NCBI GenBank assembly: GCA_001969505.1
Contig: LSSK01001786.1
Coordinates: forward strand, 1 to 23,036
From: Zancudomyces culisetae
Taxonomy: Eukaryota; Kickxellomycota; Harpellomycetes; Harpellales; Legeriomycetaceae
Length of the DNA stretch: 23,036 nt
Direction: 5' to 3'
Shown: one piece after another, positions 10,317 to 18,786 of the stretch
Position numbering within the stretch: the first letter of the stretch is position 1
Layout of the letters: each line of letters begins with the position of its first letter
The notes under the pieces: model-generated
What the model was told of the DNA's origin: nothing
The model's database searches: none
The model's input: only the letters and a program-made list of their open reading frames with translations
Made by a program: the position numbers and the translations under genes

Positions 10317-11044
10317 GTTTTCTACTTTTGACATTTTTTTAACACAAAAGAATCCAAGCAAAGGACCAATTGCTCAATATTGTAGAAAAATTGCCGTTAT
10401 CCAAAAAATAGAAATAAACGTTTAGAAAAATGAACAAAAAACAAACTGAATGTATAATCTTGAAAATGGTTGCATTTAAAAAATTACAAACAATCAGCTG
10501 TGCCATTTTCCCCATGGCATAAATGTGGACATTTATGCTAGCCTAACCAAACCAAAATTTTCTAGACTGTATGTAACGCCAACTATATTGGGATAATCTT
10601 GCAACCCTTGGCAAAGTAATAAACATTTGATGACCCAAATCATTTGTGGTAAAGGTGCCAATTGCGGCAATACCCCGAGTACAACGTTAGAATCTGATAG
10701 AATGGATGGGTGAAATATTATCCTACAGCAAAGACCACCCATCATCTTGTAGAAGGATCATTAATTGCAGGCTCTTCAAAGTTATATATTTGGTTTTTGT
10801 TGGATAGTTATAACAAAGTTTGTATTCAGATTCAACAATATAGGGCAACAGTTTGTGAAGATAGTAGCAAAAACGTTAATCACGTTTCTTTTATGACTAC
10901 GCTTTTAGTTGTATGGTGATACAAACTACAATTGGAATATTTGTATAAAAGTCAGCAGTGTATCAAGTCATATTTTCTTTTAGGTTTTTTTAAAATATGT
11001 TTTAGCATTAGACCCAAGGCATAGAAACAATAAGAACGATGTGA

Positions 11045-11078
11045 CTATAACAATAACAAATATAACAACAATAACAAT
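11045..11078. repeat. AAC/AAT-rich simple repeat
   Basis: A short low-complexity tract made of variations on ATAACAATAACAA. It lies just after the end of the small minus-strand open frame at 11134-11382 and has no coding meaning that I can see. Confidence 0.6.
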
Positions 11079-11133
11079 GTGGAACAAAGAATGCACAAAA
11101 TCAAATCATGGGCTGTAAAAAAAATACAATTGT

Positions 11134-11382
11134 TTATTTTTTTATTGTTGTGCCCCACTCTTTACAATCAAGCGCAGCTTTATCACAATCAAGCACCTGA
11201 ATGAAAATACGTGGAGAGTACTTCGGCAAATAACACAAGCTATTTATATCCATCCTAAGTGTTGATATTACAAGCATTAAAAAATATGTATCTTTATACG
11301 TGAAAAGCTGAGCCACGGCTTTAATCAGCAAGTTACCCAAAGATACGAAAGTCAGCGCTAACATCCCAAAACTCCCCAGCAT
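11134..11382 (-). CDS. Possible small secreted protein, 82 residues
   Basis: A single open frame from an ATG. The first 24 residues are hydrophobic and end KAVA, like a signal peptide (MLGSFGMLALTFVSLGNLLI). The remaining 58 residues hold three cysteines (SLCYL, VLDCDK, LDCKEW) and end in WGTTIKK. I recognise no family. The body also contains a second hydrophobic run (YFLMLVIST), so it could instead be a small membrane protein. A CAGTCACA motif, identical to the HomolD box of fission yeast, lies about 220 bases upstream at 11601-11608. Chance cannot be excluded for a frame this short. Confidence 0.35.
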   Translation of the reverse strand: MLGSFGMLALTFVSLGNLLIKAVAQLFTYKDTYFLMLVISTLRMDINSLCYLPKYSPRIFIQVLDCDKAALDCKEWGTTIKK

Positions 11383-12218
11383 TCAACCAGTGCTACTACC
11401 ATATAAGAAAATCCTGCAGTTTAAGCTTTAGAGCCAGAAAAAGGAAAATGTACGCGGATTTTGAGTATGTAGATGTTTTTATTTTGTTGGGAGGAAGGGA
11501 AGAACAGAAGAAGGGTGTAAAAATTGTGTTGGGGTTATATGTAACCATCCGACGTTTTTGAGACTAACTCAACGGATATAAACACCGCAGCTGAGGCGTA
11601 CAGTCACAATGGTTGTGTCTTTAGATCAAAAGGTTTATAACACCATTTATTAACTTAAAATTACACTAGCTACACTTTAGGAGCTCAAAATATCGAAAAA
11701 ATGGTGTTGGTTTTATAAGCGATTCAGGTGTACATCTAGATAACGCATGTCAACTTTTAGCATTTTTCTCACGGTCTATATAACAGAGTGTCTCACTCGC
11801 ATGTCACATAATAACCATTGCAACATTCAAGAATTATTTAGTGGGTGAAATATAGATGATGTGGTGAAAAAAAACCTCCACACAAGTGACTTATTCACAC
11901 ACTGAAGACCCAAGAAGTTTTCCTGTTGAAGCAGACCCAAGATACGCACCCTGTAAAAATGTGGGATAGCATTGGAGCTAAGTACACGTTATACACGTTG
12001 TCCGTAATAGTTCGAGGTGCACAAGTTTAAAGTCAGAAGTTTAGTACTTTTTATTGTCCAAAAACAGCAATAAAAAAAAAGTATAGCTATTTTTCAAGTC
12101 AAAAAATAAAACTTGATACTTTGAATGAATATATTATATATACTTTGTATTCCCATTCCGAACACATTATGCTCCGGCTAGTCTAGAAACAAAATTTTGA
12201 TCTCGAAGGGTTCCCAAT
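11383..12218. other. Spacer downstream of RPS21
   Basis: AT-rich DNA without a supported gene. Two short peptides look coding-like but stand alone. The plus frame from ATG 11449 (MYADFEYVDVFILLGG...) is 37 codons. The minus frame near 11893-11952 follows a good TTTTTACAG acceptor and reads GAYLGSASTGKLLGSS to a stop. The latter contains a 10-base direct repeat (AGACCCAAGA on the plus strand). The 3' UTR of RPS21 must lie at the high end. Confidence 0.35.
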
Positions 12219-12586
12219 TTACTTTTGGTAGCTCCAGACACTATTTTACATTGTAAAAATACATATATCAGAAAATGATGCCATTAAGATCAAACTGAAC
12301 AACATATAAAAAGTTGTGACAGATTTAAATAAAGAGATTATACTTACTTCTTCATGTAACCGTCAGTGGAGGCCAAGCGGTTTAGGGAGTCGTCGCTCTC
12401 GCCCAATTTACGAACAAAGCCGGACAAAACGTATTTCTTGCTTGACTTTGTCATACGTCCATTTTGGTCGACATCGACGATGCTGATTTGGACTGAAGCG
12501 TGGTCCTTAGCACCTACGATTCTGTTTGTTGCTGAGCACTTGCGTGGGATGTAAATATCAACCAAATCTCCGGTGTCGTTTTCCAT
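12219..12586 (-). CDS. RPS21: 40S ribosomal protein S21 (eS21), two exons
   Basis: Component of the small cytosolic ribosomal subunit, needed for late 18S rRNA maturation. Exons on the minus strand are 12348-12586 and 12219-12240, 86 residues (yeast Rps21 has 87). The first exon reads [20 protein letters not shown], then [14 protein letters not shown] and [18 protein letters not shown], which are almost invariant in the family. The 107-nt intron (GTAAGT...AAATAG) is phase 2. Reading straight through it would end the protein at KK; splicing instead adds the 22-nt last exon coding NVWSYQK and a stop, restoring the VWSYQ tail seen in fungal orthologues. Identification is certain and the microexon is strongly supported. 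Confidence 0.97.
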
Positions 12587-14629
12587 TTTTACTAGTGATG
12601 TACCGCTTAGTATACCAATTAATATGGGAATAAAAAGTATTAGAAAGAATTGTTTAATTTACTTTTATATTAGGAGTTTTCCTGTGCTAAATTTTTTTAT
12701 AATTTTTTTTTTCGCTAGTATCTAAACAGTGCAAGCCAGTTAAAGCGCAAAAAAAAATTTTTTTAGCTATTGTGGGCTATACTAGCCCTAATTTTGTCTT
12801 GGACCTTTTTTTCCAGTAAAAATTTTTTTTGGTTAAAAAGAAATTGCAGCCTAAATGAAGGATAATTTGATTTGCTATAAGAACAAAAAACACATAACGC
12901 TAATTGGGAATTTAAAAAAAAAATTGTTTAGGGTAAGTTTTATCCCTAATTCCTACTTTTCCAAAAGCTGAGATTGAGAAATTTTAGTGTGTCGCCATTT
13001 GAACTAAAAAGGAAAAAACTAGATATCCAAATCCTTTGCCATAGCCTAGCGCCACTGTGCTAAATCGAGCACCGTGAGGTTGCCTTGGCTAATGTGTCCA
13101 CTTCCTCTAAACTTGCCTCGTGTTTTTGGACGCATTTCTACTGTGTTCTTAAAAAATTAACAGGGAAATAGCCATAACCATACAAGCTAGGCTAACGTAT
13201 GGGCTCAGCCTTTCGCCTATATAAAATTTGTTTGGTAAGTGTTAGCAAGACATTCAATATATATTAGAAAGCAGTAAAACGTTTTTGGTTCACCCAGCAC
13301 ACTTTACCACTAACACTCGAAGCTGGTGGCGCCACACACTATTTACATACCTAGTATTGCAAACTTGTAAAAAAGATTTAAAATCCCTGATTTTTCCCTG
13401 TTAATGAACGAAGGAGCTTGTGTCTTGACGTAGGAAGATGTGCAGATTAATAAAAGTAGCACTATCAATAATGATTGAAAGTTGAACAAGGCTGACTATT
13501 TTGGTATTATCATCGCTGCTGCTGAGGGATTGCTTCAAAAGGCTACTTGTATTCAAATGTTAAATTCATAAAATTAGAGCCATGTAGAGAAAATTACCAT
13601 TTCGGGATCGCTTTGTGAATTCTGGTTCCCTTTCTTATAATGCTGTTCGCGGTGTATCTATCTGACCTGTCCTTTCTTTGTGTTGTATTGTGTTTTCATA
13701 AATAGTGCCAAGATGTAAAAATACACGTTATTGTTTTGCTCTAGATATTACAAGATATACAATGAAGTTTAGCAATGCTTCTCCGCTCCAATAATTAGCT
13801 GTCTTCTCAACAAGCTTGAGGATAATTTAGTTTGTTGGTGGAATATTGAAAATCCCACACTTTTGATTTGAGCTAACCACTTCTTGGTCAAATCTAACCT
13901 CCCCTCTCTCCCCGAAAAAAAGATGGGGAGGAATAATTTCCAGCTCTTCAATTTAGGCAAAAAAAAATAGGCAATCCAGGTTAATTTTACTTTTTTGCTA
14001 TTCGTATATCATGTAAATTTTACACGTGTTTGTAATCTGATTTATACTAGGATTGAATTTGGGGTGAAAAGAGAAAGTAACTGCTCATTTTATAAAGTAG
14101 TTGCTTTTTGAAGAAATAATGTGAAGGGGGAGGAGGGGAAGAGGTAATAACAACTAGTATAATTATCGTCTGGAATAAAGATTCAGCACTTCCATCTGTA
14201 AACAAAATCTCAGAAACTACCAAATTATCTTTAAAAAGTCTTTTGTTCTCCTAGCAATTTTTTCTAAAAAAAACCAAACTATAAATGTTCAATATAAAGA
14301 TGTATATTATAACTGTTGATGTGCTGTTTTCATTGTGCTTATCAACAGCAGAGCCGATAGAGCAGCTGCTGGTTGTTTTAGATATATTGATGTGTCCAGT
14401 TTTATATTTATCAATACAAAGGTTATATAAGGAAAAAGCTTAATTTTAACCAAGTAGCTTAGCATACCCTATATAGTATTCTGAAAGAAAAAAATGATAC
14501 CACTAAATGAGGTACCAAGAGTTGCTGAAAATGGTCGATACTCAAGGTTAACAATTTATCACTATTTTTATTTTTCTTGTCATCTTGACTCTGCATACCA
14601 GATCAAAATATAAAGATTCCAGAATGGAT
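12587..14629. other. 2-kb spacer with intron-like signals, no resolved gene
   Basis: The low end holds the RPS21 promoter with several long A/T runs. From about 13040 to 13140 the DNA is richer in GC, has a CACTGTGCT/AGCACCGTG hairpin (13053-13076) and is open on both strands for 29 to 37 codons. At 13217-13350 a minus-strand intron-like unit (GTATGT, GCTAAC, TATAG) overlaps a plus-strand one (GTAAGT 13235, CTAAC, CCTAG 13354). The minus strand at 13400-13710 also has open pieces that can be joined in phase. A purine-rich G tract lies near 14124-14142. I could not settle on a gene. Confidence 0.4.
12786..12949. promoter_or_regulatory. Telobox-like elements upstream of RPS21
   Basis: CCCTAA occurs at 12786-12791, and an inverted pair TTAGGG (12928-12933) and CCCTAA (12944-12949) is separated by ten bases. 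They lie about 200 to 365 bases before the RPS21 ATG. TTAGGG boxes bound by Tbf1-type proteins are a known feature of ribosomal protein promoters in many fungi, so a role in RPS21 transcription is likely but inferred. Confidence 0.4.
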
Positions 14630-15223
14630 CTAAGGGCGCGAAGATAAAAAGGCGGCGATAGTCACATATGGTTTATAGATAGAGAAAACACATCCTTCTT
14701 CTACAGGTTTGTTTCTTTCCTCATCAACACCCAAATTGATAGTTCGAGCTGTAATTGAGCATGTGGATGCAGTTTCACAAACCTTGTATTCAATAAAATG
14801 GTTCATTGGGCCCTTTGTTTGAGGAACAGAGGTTGTTCCGTTCCTATAATACGGATATTCGCAGTTGATTTTTTCTGGAGAAAATTGGGATGCCCGTGGC
14901 TTTGTTCGGGAGTGTTTCCATGCTCTTGCGCGGATACTCACCTCGCCTGTGGAGGATGTGCAAATCTCTTTCAGGAAATAGTCATCAAAGGTCTGCCTGT
15001 AAATCTTGTATTCATCTGCGTATGCTACTTTGTTGTATGCGAGAATACCGTCAGCATCTTTAAATATTTCAAGCCGGGTTATGTATTCCTCGACATGTTC
15101 CAGGCGCTCATACTCATCACACACGTGCTCTTTAGGCATCTCACCGTATACTTGCAAATTTAAGGAAAACACGTAGTTTTTAATACAGCTAACAGTTAGA
15201 AATACCAACTTTAGATATCTCAT
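14630..15223 (-). CDS. Orphan secreted cysteine-containing protein, 197 residues
   Basis: I do not recognise this protein. It is one intronless frame starting at ATG 15223. The N-terminus (MRYLKLVFLTVSCIKNYVFS) is a basic-hydrophobic signal peptide, cleaved near residue 20-27. The mature part has six cysteines (in HVCDEY, EICTSS, INCEYP, KVCETA, STCSIT and EGCVF), enough for three disulfides, one N-glycosylation sequon (RNGTT), and no membrane segment or GPI signal. The first half is acidic and rich in Tyr and Glu; the middle is basic (RARAWKHSRTKPRA). Codon use looks like that of the confirmed genes and the length without stops supports a real gene. A secreted or effector-type role is inference only. 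Confidence 0.7.
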   Translation of the reverse strand: MRYLKLVFLTVSCIKNYVFSLNLQVYGEMPKEHVCDEYERLEHVEEYITRLEIFKDADGILAYNKVAYADEYKIYRQTFDDYFLKEICTSSTGEVSIRARAWKHSRTKPRASQFSPEKINCEYPYYRNGTTSVPQTKGPMNHFIEYKVCETASTCSITARTINLGVDEERNKPVEEGCVFSIYKPYVTIAAFLSSRP

Positions 15224-17272
15224 TCTTAGGTTTTAAGTTTGAATTACTTGAAGTACTCTTCTTTTTTTTTAGCAGGTCTAACACACTCAGAAGAGAGAAA
15301 ATACCATAATAGTGAAAAAAACAAATATAGGTAGTCAAGATGAATAGTTTAATGAAATAAAAGGCCTAGTATTACACTTTTATAAACATTTCATGGCTAG
15401 AAGTGCCTGCTGCAGCATTGCTGTTATATGTAATTATCTTGGCAGAAAAATTCAGTATAAAATACTTTTTTCTGGAGTGGGATAGTTTAGCTTCAACCAC
15501 TTTCTAATTCCGAAATGTAAACAATAGTAGCTTTACATGTCATTATTAAGGCAAATTCTCGGTTTACTAAGTCTGGATGCGCTTTCGAATTATATGAATA
15601 AACATACTAGAACTCTTTAATACTGAAACTTGATTATCCCAGTATTCCTTATTTTTAGTTGAAACAAAATCAAAATAATAGAGGATATATTGAATAATGA
15701 GATGGTTGCTGTACTTTTTAAAGCCGAAATCCTCCAGAAAGAGTGAGAAAATATTAAATGTATGGCATCTTTCCTTTTATCTCGTTATTGGTTTGAACAA
15801 TGTGTTTTTCAGTATTAAAACAACCAGTACTGACAAGAAATTGATTAAATATTCTAGATAAGATACGTCATCAACAGAATATTCAATCAGGGCGCATTTT
15901 TATATATTAAAAATACACAACTGTTCAAATAAGTAAAGTGATAGATATTTATTAAAGTAATAATATATCAATAGTGTATTGGCTTTTCCCGAATTCATAT
16001 TTTTTTCCTGCTGCAAAAATGTAGCGGAGTACAAGATTAATCGCAGCAAACCTTCAGGATTGGTGCCGTGTTTTCGTCTGTTATACTTGGAACTAGACCA
16101 AAAAACAGACTCAACTTGACAAGAAGTAATCCACAATTTATGATACAATAAAGCCGTGTATTTTTCAAAGTGTGTGCAGAGTATGAATTCGTCTTATTCT
16201 TGAGTTTTTTGTTTCTTAGTGGTGATAAAACACAAATGCACCAATATCACAGTAAAGTATAGTCATGTAAACTTAGCACGGAAATGGTACAAATAGTCAT
16301 TGAATGCTTCTTCATACACAAAAGAGAATTTTCAAGGAATGCCAAGATATCGGAACAACCTTACAAGATTTGGTTATTGACTTGTAGCCTAAAATCGGAT
16401 ATATTACTCATTTATTGCCAAGGTTAAGCGGTAGGGAGCAAAAACCGAGTGTCTATAATTCTCTCTTTTTTTCTCCTTTCTTTTGGTTCAAGTGTTGTAA
16501 TTCTTTTAATGTTCTGTAACACGATTAACGGAATAATAAAGTGATCTTTGTCTTTATTAGTTAATAGGTTTTAAATACCCCCAAAACAATACCATGAGCA
16601 AAAAGGACAAAAGTTACCTTAGTAATAGCCTAGAAACAATAGGATAAACCGTGCTTATACATCTTTTTCTCGTTTCCCGGTTGCTGTTAGTGCTATATTT
16701 GCGTCTATACTGATAACGATTGTTTACCGTATAAAATAAAGCCATGCCAATCCTGATAATGGGGTTTCGATAAGGAATCTAATTCGCAACCATTTTGTTA
16801 ATTTGCCTTTCAAAATGTGGTATTACCAAACCATTACAAAATCGTATTAGAGAACCTTTTCCACTCCTTTTCATTCCTTTTCACATTTCTTTTTGTGTAA
16901 AGGTCGGTAGAGCCTCAGCGTTCAATAGCAAATAAATGATAACAGTTTGCCCACTACTATTCTGAAAAAATTGACAAATTATTTTGTTTAATTCCCAATG
17001 TTGGCTAATCTTTGGTTTCATAGGGTTTGAGGGAATAACAATAGAACACCATTTCATAAAGAGAATAAATAGTAAAAAAAAATTTTTCCAACATCACAGG
17101 CAAAAGAGGATTAGTGCTTACCTAAAATAAAATTGGAAACGTGGCCGTTCTTCATTTTCCTTTTCATTTTCCTCGTTTCTTTGTATTTAAACCACTAGCT
17201 TTCGCTTCCTAACTTCAGTTATCTTTTTTTCTTCAAGGTTATACAGATAAATCGACAAGTAAATAAAACAAA
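15224..17272. other. 2-kb spacer, no supported gene
   Basis: The low end carries the promoter of the orphan secreted protein and the high end that of the B12D-like gene, with a pyrimidine-rich stretch (about 17148-17236) just before its ATG. At 15950-16150 both strands are open: the minus frame lacks an ATG, and the plus frame reads SCCKNVAEYKINRSKPSGL before a stop. Neither resembles a known family. The rest is AT-rich with frequent stops and no tRNA-like or repeat structure that I can see. Confidence 0.4.
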
Positions 17273-17509
17273 ATGAGTTCAAGATTTTCAACACAATTCA
17301 AAAGACACTGGATCAAGAAGGAGGCATATCCAATCGTCGGAATAATGGCATTGGGAGTAAGTTTCGCTACATTCCACGGAATCCGCCAACTAACAAAGCA
17401 AGATATTGTTATCAACCACAAGAAGAACCCCACCCCTTACATGAACGTCAGCAAAGACAGCAAACCAACTTACATCGTAGTCGACGAACCTAGACACTAC
17501 ACTCACTAA
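17273..17509 (+). CDS. B12D/NDUFA4 (MLRQ)-family respiratory chain small subunit
   Basis: A 78-residue intronless protein. The pattern is that of the B12D family, which includes NDUFA4, a small inner-membrane subunit first assigned to complex I and now to cytochrome c oxidase. A short basic N-terminus (FKRHWIKKEAYPIV) is followed by one membrane helix at about 20-37 (YPIVGIMALGVSFATFHGIR). The intermembrane-space tail carries the family's Asn-Pro-type motif, here INHKKNPTPYMNV, and ends PRHYTH. The YPI just before the helix and the R after it match the family. ATG 17273 sits in AACAAAATG, a good start context, after a CT-rich leader. The family call is fairly firm; which paralogue it is cannot be told. 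Confidence 0.78.
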   Translation: MSSRFSTQFKRHWIKKEAYPIVGIMALGVSFATFHGIRQLTKQDIVINHKKNPTPYMNVSKDSKPTYIVVDEPRHYTH

Positions 17510-18786
17510 TAACCCTTTTTGCTTGCGTGTGTTACCAATTGGACCTAGTAGCATTTTGCTTCCTGCACTTTACTTACCGCTTGTAGCTATTAACAGAGAT
17601 ATTCAAATTGCTACTTTTTTCCCTTGTCCTTTTCAGTTGTGCTTATATAAAATGTCAAATAAATATATTTTCGTGTAAGAGGTTCGCATTATTGCTTTTC
17701 ATTTTTAACCAGTTACAGCCCTTCCCACTAAGTCGTTTTTTATGAGAACAGAGGCAGTTTTCTGCACGGAAATAGCCTTGTGTTTTGTTCGACAATTCTA
17801 AGTTTGTCTCTACCTAGGATATGCCTCGCCGGCGTACATGCTCATCTACTCTTATTTGGGTCTGCATTTTTCCACTCTTCCCCCACTTCGAATCAAAGGC
17901 TATGAAGCCTTCTAGTGAAATTACTATGGCTATTATACGTAACATAATCCCATCCGCTGTTCTACCAAAGGTTGTTTTGAACATCCTTCAGTGCGCTACA
18001 TTTGGAGCACCCCTCTCCCTTCAAATATCCTTCAATTGGGTGCATGTACGTGTATACACGCATGCACTCTCGGGCCTCTGCTCGAAAATACTATGTCTAG
18101 GTTCAAACATATGCTGCTAAATCAAGGTAACTTGGCAATATACTAAAAAAATGAGATGAATACTCTTTGCGCCGAGTAGCAAACAAACAAAGACGCATTT
18201 CGTCTTCATTTATATCATTTTCATTTTTTTTCTGGCTATAAAGGTTTATTTCAAAAACGCAAAAACATCAGGCAATTTAAATTTTAGCTGCACTTTTTAG
18301 AATCGGCCATGGTTTTCATTTTTATTTTCAGTGTGTAATTGTAATTTTATCGTTTTTTTTAATTGTATTGGCATCCAGAAAAAACAAATCGTACGATAAA
18401 TTTCTGGTAATTCACATTTTCTAGCTTATTTTATTATCTGGTAATTGTGATATATACGAAACATTGGACATTTCCGTTGTTTAAAGCAGCTTGTCCGCAA
18501 CAAAGCGTATTTATAAAATTAACCGGAATTGGTGAATACATTCCAATAATAGAAACTTCTCAATAAAAAAATGTCCTTTAACCCGAAGCACAATGTCCAT
18601 TGCATGATTCCATTTTTTTTCTTTTTAAAGTTGATGGATCGGGTTCATCACTTAGCACTATACTCTCCATTTGTAATGGGATGGAGTGAGGTGAAGCTTT
18701 TCTCTTTAAAATTAAAAGTATACCATAACAAACCAACCAACCAATAAAATCAATTAGTTATAACAGCAGCACCCTCTTACAAACAT
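17510..18786. other. Spacer with short open frames on both strands
   Basis: After the 3' end of the B12D-like gene, 17814-18120 is less AT-rich than its surroundings and open on both strands: plus 17821-18120 (99 codons) and minus 17984-17814 (56 codons). At 18757-18578 the minus strand is again open for about 60 codons and reads like a helix plus charged tail, but has no start. The remainder is AT-rich, with a CCAA triple repeat near 18731-18743. None of these matches a family known to me. Confidence 0.4.
17814..17984 (-). CDS. Possible small membrane protein, 56 residues
   Basis: A short ATG-to-stop frame. The N-terminus is basic (MFKTTFGRTADG), then a hydrophobic segment LRIIAIVISLEGFIAF at about 15-30, and a basic tail (SKWGKSGKMQTQIRV, then EHVRRRGIS). 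This layout fits a small mitochondrial or ER membrane protein, but no family is recognised. The complementary strand holds a longer open frame (17821-18120) over the same bases, so only one, or neither, is real. Confidence 0.25.
   Translation of the reverse strand: MFKTTFGRTADGIMLRIIAIVISLEGFIAFDSKWGKSGKMQTQIRVDEHVRRRGIS

Larger units (their letters stand above)
9854..11133. other. AT-rich spacer with inverted repeat and unresolved open frames
   Basis: The first part contains the promoter of the surface-protein gene. An inverted repeat spans 10211-10316 and a smaller CAAAG...CTTTG hairpin sits inside it. At 10533-10919 both strands stay open over about 70 codons (minus 10745-10533, plus 10710-10919), and the plus strand shows several Cys-containing pieces in shifting frames. 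None starts with a good ATG or resembles a family known to me, so no gene is called. Confidence 0.4.

Noticed and set aside
13021-13140. GC-rich block as SRP, U4 or RNase P RNA
   Set aside because: A GTGGCGC-like stretch and a hairpin are present, but the diagnostic motifs of these RNAs (for example the SRP helix 8 core) could not be found.
15900-16148. Minus-strand frame of 82 codons
   Set aside because: No ATG start, AT-driven composition in the last third, and the opposite strand is equally open.
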